A stretch of 17,841 nucleotides of DNA from Microcaldota archaeon (GTDB lineage: Archaea; Micrarchaeota; Micrarchaeia; Micrarchaeales; CABMGC01): the NCBI GenBank assembly GCA_021846005.1, contig JAJZIZ010000011.1, forward strand, positions 1 through 17,841. Direction: 5' to 3'. The translations under genes and the position numbers were made by a program. Under the pieces are notes generated by a model. The model searched no databases and was not told the DNA's origin. It was given only the letters and a program-made list of their open reading frames with translations. This document shows positions 7,011 to 13,885 of the stretch, piece after piece (position 1 is the first letter of the stretch; each line of letters begins with the position of its first letter).

Positions 7011-7592
7011 CTATTCCAGTCCATCGCCAGACTCCGAAACCATCCCAGGTTGATTGTTGATCCATTTTGAAGCGAAGGCACGGGAGGGCCTGCGTGCAAA
7101 CAGTAAGGCTACAAAGAATACGATAAAGGAAAGATACCAGAATCCCAAAATTACTGTCGCGCAGATTATTACAGATAATATAATAGACAGGGGAGAGGAT
7201 TTGCGCTTGAATGCGACAGCAGGACTTGCCGATGAATAGTATGTCCCAGAATATCCTGATTGGGAAGCGGAAGAAGGAAGGGAGGAGGAACCCGTAAATC
7301 CGGAATAGTTGCTGAGATAATTCTTGGAGTTTCCATCTTGAAAAGCGTATGGGGAAAGATTCTGTGAGCGTGTGTCTGATGCCTTTTGCATTTTGTAGAG
7401 AGAAAGGGACCGCGAAACCGAAGTGTTGAAGTAAATTAGAAAGATTACCCCGAAGGCCGATAATACCAACCCCGTGGACCATGCCGGAGTGGCAAGCATG
7501 AAAAGGCCTATGAAAAACAGAAAGAATCCCGATATGGCCAGCAGAATTCTGAAAAATGAGGACATTGAACCGAGAGGTAATAGAGGAGACAC
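7011..7592 (-). CDS. Small membrane protein with Ser/Tyr-rich linker
   Basis: The frame has 193 codons from a GTG at 7592. An in-frame ATG at 7565 (184 aa, MSSFFRILL) is an equally plausible start. A TATA element at about 7612-7619 on this strand predicts transcription starting near 7590, which would make the GTG leaderless and would give the ATG a leader of about 25 nt. The product has two N-terminal membrane helices (about 12-33 and 38-55), a low-complexity Ser/Tyr/Gly-rich segment (about 75-125), and a hydrophobic hairpin (about 132-165, SIILSVIICATVILGFWYL and FIVFFVALLF), followed by a short polar tail. I see no enzyme motif and recognise no family. It is divergent from the YbjQ-like unit and may be co-regulated with it through the shared promoter region. 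Confidence 0.75.
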   Translation of the reverse strand: MSPLLPLGSMSSFFRILLAISGFFLFFIGLFMLATPAWSTGLVLSAFGVIFLIYFNTSVSRSLSLYKMQKASDTRSQNLSPYAFQDGNSKNYLSNYSGFTGSSSLPSSASQSGYSGTYYSSASPAVAFKRKSSPLSIILSVIICATVILGFWYLSFIVFFVALLFARRPSRAFASKWINNQPGMVSESGDGLE

Positions 7593-7620
7593 TTATTTAA
7601 ATTTATTTGTCAATTTAAAT
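7593..7620. promoter_or_regulatory. Back-to-back TATA boxes of a divergent promoter
   Basis: TTATTTAAATTT (7593-7604) serves the plus-strand gene, and ATTTAAATTG on the minus strand (7610-7619) serves the membrane-protein gene. Each lies about 25-30 nt from a usable start codon (7631 and 7592 respectively), so both transcripts would be leaderless or nearly so, and the two initiation complexes would overlap. Confidence 0.5.
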
Positions 7621-7630
7621 GCGTGATAAG

Positions 7631-8041
7631 ATGGCTGCTAATAATTCAGGCACACAGGTATTCACAAGCGATTTGAGTACATCAGACTTCTGGCTTCTCC
7701 TTGACAAAGGATACATGCCTGTAGGGCTTGTCATGGGCAATTCAGTGTACAGCATGGGGTTCGTAGGAGGAGTAGGAAGTTCATTGAAAGGAATGGCAAA
7801 GGGAGAAATACCCCAGATAACCGAGCTTATGTACAATGCCAGGGAATTGGCTCTTGGAAGAATGAAGGATGAGGCAGAGAAACTTGGTGCTGACGGAGTA
7901 GTTGAGGTAAAGCTTAACGTAGTGCCGATGGGCAACTGGATGGAAATAACAGCAATAGGGACCGCGATAAGGTACGTGGGAGTTAAGAAGGGAGATTCAG
8001 GGAATAAGCCGCCGACTATAGTTCTCCCTATTGACAAGTAG
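7631..8041 (+). CDS. YbjQ/UPF0145-like (DUF74) protein
   Basis: The preferred start is the ATG at 7631 (136 aa). An in-frame ATG at 7619 would lie upstream of the transcription start predicted from the TATA box at 7593-7604. The core ARELALGRMKDEAEKLGADG followed by VVEVKLNVVPMGNWMEITAIGTAIRY matches the YbjQ/DUF74 pattern (ARELAxxRMxxEAxxLGAdaVvgVr, then a beta strand ending in EvtayGTAv). This small fold is thought to assemble into pentameric rings and is annotated as a putative heavy-metal-binding domain; its biochemical role is unsettled. The usual N-terminal GY..VG..xG pattern is present in degenerate form (KGYMPVGLVMGNSVYSMG). The gene is followed after 5 nt by a polytopic membrane protein, suggesting the two act together at the membrane. 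Confidence 0.85.
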   Translation: MAANNSGTQVFTSDLSTSDFWLLLDKGYMPVGLVMGNSVYSMGFVGGVGSSLKGMAKGEIPQITELMYNARELALGRMKDEAEKLGADGVVEVKLNVVPMGNWMEITAIGTAIRYVGVKKGDSGNKPPTIVLPIDK

Positions 8042-8046
8042 ATAGC

Positions 8047-8865
8047 ATGCCTATAACTGAAGCTGAAAGAAAGAAACTGCGCAAGCATACCTTCAGCGAG
8101 GATAAGAAAGACCAGTTTGGATGGACCCATTCAATTGCGCCTGAACTGCCAGTTGGGAATACAATCAAAAATGCAGTGCAGATGCTCTTTTCCAGCCCCT
8201 GGCCTTGGATTTTAAACGCGGCAGGGAGCATAATACTGGCAGTTTATCTGTTCAAGATATTTGAATCGGTTACCATTTTTGACTCGTTTTTATATACGGC
8301 GATATTTTTTGTGCTTGAGATATTGATTGTTGCGCCACTCAACGCTTTTTCAAAGGCGAGTTACGCAGGTATCGGCAGGAAAGGCGTTTTAAGGCCAATG
8401 CTGATGTCGCTTACATACCTTGCCCCTCTTGTGCCGATATTCTATATAACTGCGTTGATACTCTTAATCCACATAATAACAACAATGTCAGTGTTGGCAA
8501 TAATAGCATTCCTGCTGGTAATGGTAATAGCGATATTGCTGCACATTACAAACCTCAATGCCTCGCTTTCCATACATATAATGTATGACAAGGAATTCGA
8601 CAGAACTACATCATTAAACAAAAGCTGGATGGCATTAAGCGGTCAGTCGCTTTCAATGATGGCCGTTAACATAACAGCATTCGTTCCGCTGATAATATCG
8701 GTAATTGCCGAGGCAGTATTAGTAAAGAACGTATCCATATGGTATGTTGTCCCGGTTATTTTCATAATATCCGAATTCTGCATTTCATTGTGGCAGGCAT
8801 CCACATCGTATGCATACAAAACACTCTTGAAGAATGTGAAGCCCATGCAGTATTCCAGGCTTTGA
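8047..8865 (+). CDS. Polytopic membrane protein
   Basis: The protein has 272 aa. The ATG lies 5 nt after the YbjQ-like stop, so the two are almost certainly co-transcribed. A basic cytoplasmic N-terminus (about 1-50, EAERKKLRKHTF) is followed by roughly six hydrophobic segments: about 55-70, 80-97, 118-140, 143-165, 198-222 and 228-245. The tail is polar and basic (KTLLKNVKPMQYSRL). A charged cytoplasmic loop (YDKEFDRTTSLNKSWMALSG) lies between segments 4 and 5. There are no transporter signatures, catalytic residues or conserved charges in the membrane that I can assign, and I recognise no family. The pairing with a YbjQ-like ring protein is the best clue to its role. Confidence 0.85.
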   Translation: MPITEAERKKLRKHTFSEDKKDQFGWTHSIAPELPVGNTIKNAVQMLFSSPWPWILNAAGSIILAVYLFKIFESVTIFDSFLYTAIFFVLEILIVAPLNAFSKASYAGIGRKGVLRPMLMSLTYLAPLVPIFYITALILLIHIITTMSVLAIIAFLLVMVIAILLHITNLNASLSIHIMYDKEFDRTTSLNKSWMALSGQSLSMMAVNITAFVPLIISVIAEAVLVKNVSIWYVVPVIFIISEFCISLWQASTSYAYKTLLKNVKPMQYSRL

Positions 8866-9267
8866 TATGTTTGGCAGACCCGGTCGCCAGAATCGCAGTG
8901 CGCAGAAAGAATGGAATTGCTCTCAGGAACCGGTTTCTGCACGTTATTAAAAAATACCTGCCGTTCGATGGCTTGGTAAAAGGAGATAGGAGCAATTGGT
9001 TTCTTTTGATATTATGACTGTCACAGTATACTAATCTGTTGTTATTTTCCATAAATAAATTGATTTTATCTGCTGTTTTTATAATAATTAGTTATTCGGA
9101 TAACAATATTTAAGACATTAGCTAGTCTAAATCGCCAGAAATCACAAATGAATCACAGGCCATTCTGGAATTGCATTTATATTATATATCGTCAGTAATT
9201 AGGATAGATTTATATATCTTTACAATCCTTATATGTGATTGTATCGTGATTCTTTCATGAAAAGGAT
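8866..9267. other. Non-coding gap with AT-rich promoter region
   Basis: These 402 nt lack a convincing gene. A 27-codon ORF begins one base after the preceding stop (8867-8950), and a neighbouring frame stays open to about 9017, but neither has a recognisable product. The second half is AT-rich and holds a perfect small dyad, GTTAT-TCGG-ATAAC (9091-9104). It ends with the promoter of the 9268 gene. It could be the site of a decayed gene or an upstream regulatory region. Confidence 0.5.
9209..9220 (+). promoter_or_regulatory. TATA box upstream of the coiled-coil/winged-helix gene
   Basis: TTTATATATCTT is the best TATA match in the gap. Transcription would start near 9240, leaving a leader of about 28 nt that includes AAAGGAT as a weak ribosome-binding site before the ATG at 9268. 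Confidence 0.45.
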
Positions 9268-9822
9268 ATGAAGTGTTCGCGATACGGACATGAATGGCGC
9301 GTGATTGGTGTAGACTTGTCAAAAAAAACAGAACAACTTGAAAAAGAACTCAGAACTCTCAAGGAGGAGATAGAGCAGCTTTCTTCAAAAAAAGGCAAGA
9401 TACCTGAAGAAAACGTAGTCTCATCGCTCATGAAGCAGCTTGTTGAAGAGCGCGAAAGATCAAACAAGTTACTTGAAAGTATCACAGAAAAGATAGCAAG
9501 ACTGGAAAAGGAGATTGACAGCCGGGATGAGAGAGAGGTTGAGGGTGGAGAGATTCAGGAATTTGATGCTGTTAGCAATAGAGAAGTTCCGCTGTCTGAT
9601 CTTGATTCGAGAATACTTAACTTCGTGCAGTCCAGGGAAATGATATGCGCTGACGACCTTGTCGAATTCATGAAATACAAGGGAAGAAATGCGGCCTGTT
9701 CAAGACTCAACAAGCTTTACAGGCAAGGAATCCTTGACAGATATCAGCTCGGGCACAAGGTTTATTACAAATTTGACGCTGGCAAGACGACCAATACACT
9801 CATTATATCACCTACACAGTAG
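9268..9822 (+). CDS. Coiled-coil protein with C-terminal winged-helix domain
   Basis: The protein has 184 aa. Residues 17-88 form a charged heptad-type coiled coil (KKTEQLEKELRTLKEEIEQL and later KIARLEKEID). An acidic linker (89-108) follows. Residues 109-170 look like a winged helix (LSDLDSRILNFVQS, DDLVEFMKYKGRNAACSRLN, KLYRQGILDRYQ, then the wing HKVYYKF). This is the pattern of a dimeric archaeal DNA-binding regulator. The N-terminal MKCSRYGHEW has a C..GHxW flavour, like the end of a zinc-ribbon, but only one cysteine is present; a GTG at residue 12 is an alternative start. A long AT-rich region with a TATA box precedes it, and it converges on the next gene. Targets cannot be told from the sequence. 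Confidence 0.82.
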   Translation: MKCSRYGHEWRVIGVDLSKKTEQLEKELRTLKEEIEQLSSKKGKIPEENVVSSLMKQLVEERERSNKLLESITEKIARLEKEIDSRDEREVEGGEIQEFDAVSNREVPLSDLDSRILNFVQSREMICADDLVEFMKYKGRNAACSRLNKLYRQGILDRYQLGHKVYYKFDAGKTTNTLIISPTQ

Positions 9823-9836
9823 TGCTCATGAGTACT
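9821..9836. terminator. Near-perfect palindrome between convergent genes
   Basis: AGTGCTCATGAGTACT is self-complementary apart from one mismatched pair (G/T) and overlaps the stop codon at 9820-9822. It lies in the 73-nt gap between convergent genes and could form a hairpin in either transcript. No T-tract follows, so a terminator role is only a suggestion. Confidence 0.25.
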
Positions 9837-9895
9837 GCTGGCTAATCCTTGATGTAATGGGATGCTTAAGCCCTTACTTGAAGCCTTGGCGGATT

Positions 9896-10636
9896 TCAGT
9901 GTCTTATAATCAGTTCCCCTGAGTCCAACGCGTTGCAATATTCCTCTTCAGACCTTTTTATTGATTTGGTCATCTCGTCAAGCTGCATGCTGAGGACCTG
10001 GGATAGTTTTGCAGAATATATCCACATGCCACGCATTGTGTCACTGTTGAACTTTTTGAAACTGATAGAGGTTAGGTCTGTGGCACTGACAAGATTCAGG
10101 CCAAACTTTTTATCGTGCGGATATGAAGTGTTATAGTCATCTACCATGCAAGGATGCATGGATAAGGATAGCTCTTCAGGAGGAAAACTCTTTCCGCTTT
10201 TTATTTCAAAATACGTTTCCGGACTATTTTTTATAAACTCAGCGCTTGCAACGCCCATGCTCAGGCCAATGATTACTATGAACTCGATAGGCTCTTTTAC
10301 AATAGCGTCAGTCTTAGTGGATATCACATTCACCGTGCCTAGACAGAGTTTTGTCTCAAAATAGGAGTTGCCTATGTCTGATTTTGGCGTTCCGAAAAAA
10401 ATCGTGTAATCTTTCCTGATCCTTGTTTCGCCCAGAGGCTCTATCTTTTCTGTGATTCGGTTGTCCCTGTAATCCCTACATTGTATTGAGCCGATTACAT
10501 GGGTAAGGCCGATAAATGTTTCAAGAAAGACTTCTGCTGTTTTCGTGTGAAGACTGCCAGAGTACGACCTCATGAGTCCCGAAACATTAGGCACTCTTGT
10601 ATTTGTACTTGGTCTTGCATATAGTGTTCCGCCCAT
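9896..10636 (-). CDS. Unrecognised soluble protein
   Basis: I chose the ATG at 10636 (246 aa) because GGGGAT sits 4 nt upstream and a TATA element (TAAATTTATA at 10671-10680, minus strand) predicts transcription from about 10650. The frame also opens at a TTG at 10663 (255 aa). The product has no signal peptide. One hydrophobic stretch (EFIVIIGLSMGVASAEFI) looks like a buried strand-helix, not a membrane span. It is mixed alpha/beta with two isolated motifs that I cannot assign (LSMHPCMVDDYNTSYPHD and ITEKIEPLGETRIRKDYTIF). The C-terminal 45 residues are a charged helix (LSQVLSMQLDEMTKSIKR). The gene is divergent from the DHH phosphoesterase gene and convergent with the winged-helix gene. Codon use resembles its neighbours. 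Function unknown. Confidence 0.8.
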   Translation of the reverse strand: MGGTLYARPSTNTRVPNVSGLMRSYSGSLHTKTAEVFLETFIGLTHVIGSIQCRDYRDNRITEKIEPLGETRIRKDYTIFFGTPKSDIGNSYFETKLCLGTVNVISTKTDAIVKEPIEFIVIIGLSMGVASAEFIKNSPETYFEIKSGKSFPPEELSLSMHPCMVDDYNTSYPHDKKFGLNLVSATDLTSISFKKFNSDTMRGMWIYSAKLSQVLSMQLDEMTKSIKRSEEEYCNALDSGELIIRH

Positions 10637-10670
10637 TTTATCCCCATATTGAAAGTCTCCCAATAAGATA

Positions 10671-10680
10671 TATAAATTTA
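10671..10680 (-). promoter_or_regulatory. TATA box of the 9896-10636 gene
   Basis: TAAATTTATA on the minus strand is centred about 25 nt before the predicted transcript start near 10650. It favours the ATG at 10636 over the TTG at 10663. Confidence 0.45.
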
Positions 10681-10714
10681 TCCTGTTAGATGCTCGAAAA
10701 TTCTTGTAGAATGG

Positions 10715-10726
10715 CTTTTATTATGG
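10715..10726 (+). promoter_or_regulatory. TATA-like element of the DHH phosphoesterase gene
   Basis: CTTTTATTATGG is centred about 25 nt before the ATG at 10745, consistent with a leaderless transcript. Confidence 0.35.
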
Positions 10727-10744
10727 TAAGACACTGTATATCAC

Positions 10745-11746
10745 ATGGAAATTTTCTCTCTTACGCATGCCAGCGACATAGACGGACTTGGCAGTGCGGC
10801 AATACTGAAGACAGCATACGGCATAGATAGCAAAAACATATTCTTTGCTGATTATTCTGGAAAAGGCATCTCATACGCAGTTGCAGAACTGTTGAAACGG
10901 TTGGGAAGGAAAAGCGCAGTGCTCTTTTTGACAGACCTGGGCATGAACGATTCACTGATGGATGTGTATGAAGATATGATAAAGAGAATCAGGAGACAGG
11001 GAGGAAAGGTTATCTGGTTTGACCATCATGTATGGAGCCGGAGGCAGATAGACAGGATAGCTTCAATCTGCGATCTTGCAGTAGTTGGAGAGAATGAAAA
11101 GTACTGCGCCACTGAGATAACTTACAGGAACCTCATTGCGTCGGGAAGGCTGGAACGCGGAGAGATGTTCCTTGAGGAGTTTGTAAGGCTGGTGCACAAA
11201 TCAGATTTCAACATTGATGCTAAAACAAGCAAGGACAGGAAGATTATAGGAACCTATGCAATGGGCATCATGTCTTACAATACCCTCGGGCCTTGCGTAT
11301 CTAGAGACAGCAAATTGAGAAAAATCGTGGATACCATATCGGAAGGCAGATTTGTAAGCGCAGAGATGGCGACTGACGCGAAGAAGTTTGATCAGATTAA
11401 CAAAAACCGCACAGAAGCCATGCTGAAAAAGCTTTACAGGATTGATGATTTTGCATCGCTGGGCTTTTCAGAGGATCTTCAGTCGACATTCGGATGCGGG
11501 GCAATAATGAAGAAAACAGGATGCGACCTTGCAATCTACATAAACATATCAAAAGGCACCGGCCACCTGAGAAGCAGGATATGCGACACTACCCTGCTTT
11601 CGAAGGACATGGGGGGCGGAGGCCACCCTCATGCTTCCGGATTTGCAATAGATAAAAAAAGATTTGGAAAGCTGCAGAATGAAAAGGAGCAGAAGAAATT
11701 TATCGAATTCGTTTCTGCGGAAATAACCAGAGTCTATGGCAGATAA
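10745..11746 (+). CDS. DHH/DHHA1-family phosphoesterase
   Basis: The protein has 333 aa. The metal-binding DHH domain shows HASDIDGLGSAAIL (H8, D11, D13), D64 in FLTDLGMND, the signature D93-H94-H95 in WFDHH, and D154 in HKSDF. The C-terminal DHHA1 domain carries the substrate-binding GGGGHPHASGF at 290-300. All expected metal ligands are present, so it should be active. The family comprises Mn-dependent exonucleases and phosphodiesterases: RecJ-like DNases, NrnA-like nano-RNases and c-di-AMP hydrolases. The two-domain size without an OB fold points to an oligonucleotide or small-substrate hydrolase, but the archaeal branch has RecJ-like and GAN-like members too, so the substrate is open. No gene name is safe. 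It is cytoplasmic, monocistronic, and ends 4 nt before the convergent aIF2-gamma stop. Confidence 0.92.
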   Translation: MEIFSLTHASDIDGLGSAAILKTAYGIDSKNIFFADYSGKGISYAVAELLKRLGRKSAVLFLTDLGMNDSLMDVYEDMIKRIRRQGGKVIWFDHHVWSRRQIDRIASICDLAVVGENEKYCATEITYRNLIASGRLERGEMFLEEFVRLVHKSDFNIDAKTSKDRKIIGTYAMGIMSYNTLGPCVSRDSKLRKIVDTISEGRFVSAEMATDAKKFDQINKNRTEAMLKKLYRIDDFASLGFSEDLQSTFGCGAIMKKTGCDLAIYINISKGTGHLRSRICDTTLLSKDMGGGGHPHASGFAIDKKRFGKLQNEKEQKKFIEFVSAEITRVYGR

Positions 11747-11750
11747 ATGT

Positions 11751-12959
11751 TTACATCAATGTGCCAAATCCCGATAGCCTCCATCTTTGCCCGAAATTCC
11801 GCATCACAGCTATCTTGGCCTTCTTGTCGATGCAGGCATGATGGTTGAGTGTTATCTCGAGCCTATTCTTCTTTATGGCCTTTATATAGCCCACCGATGT
11901 TCCAGTCCCTATGCCGAGTATGAGAGGCTCGGTCTGCCTGAATGACTGCTTTGGAAGGTCGGTGCGCTCCAGCGAATGATATTCAAGGGTTATCTCATTA
12001 AGAGTTGGAGGAAGGCTTCCGGCTTTTCCCGCTATCTGCCCGACAAGGCCGTCTGCCTTTGTCAGCGAAGGATCGGCGTCTGTGCCTACTGCTATGAGGC
12101 CTCCAGCCTGGGCTGTTTCCAGGTGTTCGCTCGCGGCGCTGAGGCTTGTTATGCTTGCAAGTATAGGATCATAGCTCTCGCGCTTTGACTTGTCCTTGGA
12201 AAGATTCATGCCTGGCCTTATCTCTATTTCGTCGCCTATCTTAAACTGGCCTCTTATTATCGAACCTCCTATTACGCCGCCTACAAGATCCTTTATCTCG
12301 GTGCCAGGTTTATTGACGTCGAAAGACCTTGCCACATACATTACAGGATCTGATTTAAGGTCGCGCTCTGGTATCTTCATCTCTGCTATCTCCTTGAGAA
12401 GGGAATCTATGTTTATGCCTTTATTGGCCATTACAGGTATTATCGGAGCGTTTTCAACAGGAGTTCCTTTTATGAATGCCTTTATCTGTTCGTAATTCTT
12501 CTTGGCGCGCTCCTTGCCGACTATGTCTATTTTAGTCTGCGCTATTATTACCTTGGTGATGCCCATTGCGTTTATTACCATGAGATGCTCTTTTGTCTGG
12601 GGCATGGGTACCTGCTCTGTCGAGGATATGACAAGCAAAGCCGCATCTATTATGGATGATCCGGCTATCGCAGTTGCCATTAATGTCTCGTGCCCAGGGG
12701 CATCCAGCAGGGATATGCGGCGGTACGGCAATGACTCTTTCCCATCAGGGCATTTCTCCTGAACAGTATAAAAGGCCTTGCTTTCAGGGCCGCATCGCCT
12801 TATGACAGCATCAGAATAACCTAATTTTATTGTCATGCTTCTCTTTATGCTCTCGCTGTGAACGTCGGTCCATACGTGAGATATTGCGTATGCCAGTGTA
12901 GTCTTGCCGTGATCAACGTGGCCCAGTGTGCCTATGTTAAGTTCGCTTTGTTTCAGCAT
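11751..12959 (-). CDS. eif2g: Translation initiation factor aIF2 subunit gamma
   Basis: The protein has 402 aa, slightly short of the usual 410 or so. As the GTPase subunit of aIF2 it carries Met-tRNAi to the small ribosomal subunit. Motifs: G1 GHVDHGKT at 13-20; switch I WTDVHSE..IKRSMTIKLGY at 30-48; G3 DAPGHETLMAT at 86-96; PQTKEHLMV; G4 TKIDIV at 142-147; then domains II (GGVIGGSIIRGQFKIGDEIE) and III ending RWRLSGFGTL. Three deviations stand out. G4 is TKID, not NKID. Switch I is KRSMTIKLGY where RRGITIKLGY is usual. The zinc-knuckle region (about 55-80) retains only two cysteines (RRCGPE and KCPDG), so no Cys4 site can form. It is the last gene of the Cdc48-S6e-Nudix run, 20 nt after Nudix; S6e next to aIF2-gamma is a common archaeal arrangement. 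Confidence 0.96.
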   Translation of the reverse strand: MLKQSELNIGTLGHVDHGKTTLAYAISHVWTDVHSESIKRSMTIKLGYSDAVIRRCGPESKAFYTVQEKCPDGKESLPYRRISLLDAPGHETLMATAIAGSSIIDAALLVISSTEQVPMPQTKEHLMVINAMGITKVIIAQTKIDIVGKERAKKNYEQIKAFIKGTPVENAPIIPVMANKGINIDSLLKEIAEMKIPERDLKSDPVMYVARSFDVNKPGTEIKDLVGGVIGGSIIRGQFKIGDEIEIRPGMNLSKDKSKRESYDPILASITSLSAASEHLETAQAGGLIAVGTDADPSLTKADGLVGQIAGKAGSLPPTLNEITLEYHSLERTDLPKQSFRQTEPLILGIGTGTSVGYIKAIKKNRLEITLNHHACIDKKAKIAVMRNFGQRWRLSGFGTLM

Positions 12960-12979
12960 ATGATCATGTTTTTGTTTGT

Positions 12980-13462
12980 TTACTTCTTAAGAAGCCTGTC
13001 CTCAAGTACTGTGGGTATGTAAGGTTCGTATGCGCCTTCAAGCTTCAGCATTTTCAGGGTGTGCCTGGTGTATTTGTCGACTTTGATCCTCTTCAGCCTG
13101 CCGCGCCTGGCCCATATGTGATTTTTCACTTGGGAGGTTCTTGGCTTTGCATGCTTCTGGCTTATTTCACAGAGAAAATCGAGAAATATGAAATGGGTTT
13201 TGTCTCTTCCGGTTTTGTTCTTGGAGAGCTCTTCCTGTATGCCTAGCAATCGCGTAGGATTCACTACCAGACCTGTTTCGTCTGAAACGTTACGCCTGAG
13301 CGCGTCGGTTATCCTCTCGCCGCGTTCGACATGCCCCCCAGGTACAGTCCATACATTCTTTTCGTATCTGGACTTCACAAAAAGAAACTCGTCAGAGTCA
13401 TTTTTGATGTACGCCCCTACGACGATTTCAGGAAGGCTTTCGGCTTTTTTCATGCGGATCAT
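12980..13462 (-). CDS. Nudix hydrolase with atypical Nudix box
   Basis: The frame has 160 codons from the ATG at 13462; an ATG three codons later is an alternative. Nudix enzymes hydrolyse nucleoside diphosphates linked to another moiety using a metal held by the Nudix-box glutamates. Here the box spans 43-65 and reads GHVERGE, seven residues, then RNVSDETGL. G43, E49, R57, E62 and G64 are kept, but the Glu after R57 is Asn and the next metal-ligand Glu is Asp (61), so activity or metal use may differ. A lysine/arginine-rich stretch (ARRGRLKRIKVDKYTR, about 118-133) replaces the usual acidic tail and may bind nucleic acid or ribosomes. It sits between S6e and aIF2-gamma in one transcription unit. 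The substrate cannot be predicted. Confidence 0.88.
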   Translation of the reverse strand: MIRMKKAESLPEIVVGAYIKNDSDEFLFVKSRYEKNVWTVPGGHVERGERITDALRRNVSDETGLVVNPTRLLGIQEELSKNKTGRDKTHFIFLDFLCEISQKHAKPRTSQVKNHIWARRGRLKRIKVDKYTRHTLKMLKLEGAYEPYIPTVLEDRLLKK

Positions 13463-13484
13463 AGATATCTGGTAGCAAAGAGTA

Positions 13485-13871
13485 TTATTCCTTCTTCTCG
13501 GCTTTCTTGAAGAGCTCCTCGGGAGACTTCTGGCCGTATTCTTCTATCACAGTATTTATCTGCGAGGTTTCAGCACTTATGGTGTTTCCTCTTATGAGCC
13601 TCTTTGACCTGTATCCTTTCTCCCTTATTCGCATGCCTACGCCATAACTCAACAGAGGCTTTGCCTTCCTTGAGCCGTCTATTTCTCGCCTTGATGGCGC
13701 CCCTGCGCTGTCGCTGAGGCCGGTTATCTTCAGTTTGAATCCCTGAAGACCTGCAGGGGTTCCTTCAATTACGTCGCCTATCTTTGAGCCGATTAGCATA
13801 ACCTCGTTATCCTTAGGTATGTCAAGCTGTGCGGTCTTTCCTATTTTCCTGTCTGAGAGTACAATTTTCAT
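13485..13871 (-). CDS. rps6e: 30S ribosomal protein S6e
   Basis: The protein has 128 aa, typical of archaeal S6e. The conserved core is present: KIGDVIEGTPAGLQGFKLKI, then TGLSDSAGAPSRREIDG, and later KRLIRGNTISAETSQIN, matching the family pattern of ItGGsDxxGfPmR and RGNtIsxxixQiN. The SDSAGAPSR form departs from the usual GGSDkdGfPmR. S6e is a small-subunit body protein shared by archaea and eukaryotes. The gene begins 14 nt after the Cdc48 stop and is followed after 22 nt by the Nudix gene, so it is part of one operon. No Shine-Dalgarno site is visible before the ATG (TAGTGATATAATG), consistent with coupling to upstream translation. Confidence 0.95.
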   Translation of the reverse strand: MKIVLSDRKIGKTAQLDIPKDNEVMLIGSKIGDVIEGTPAGLQGFKLKITGLSDSAGAPSRREIDGSRKAKPLLSYGVGMRIREKGYRSKRLIRGNTISAETSQINTVIEEYGQKSPEELFKKAEKKE

Positions 13872-13885
13872 TATATCACTAAGCG

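Noticed and set aside
6976..7482. 168-codon minus-strand ORF overlapping the small membrane-protein gene
   Set aside because: It is in another frame of the same strand. The 193-codon frame has clean membrane helices and a promoter at the right distance; this one has neither.
7615..8130. 171-codon minus-strand ORF opposite the YbjQ-like gene
   Set aside because: The opposite strand encodes a recognised family, so this frame is a shadow.
8739..9052. Two ORFs (92 and 96 codons) at the end of the polytopic membrane protein and into the gap
   Set aside because: They overlap the real gene out of frame or antisense and have no recognisable product. The part beyond 8866 might be a decayed gene, but the sequence gives no family match.
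9091..9104. Perfect dyad GTTAT-TCGG-ATAAC in the gap before the winged-helix gene
   Set aside because: It could be an operator, but short dyads are expected by chance in AT-rich DNA and no second copy was noticed nearby.
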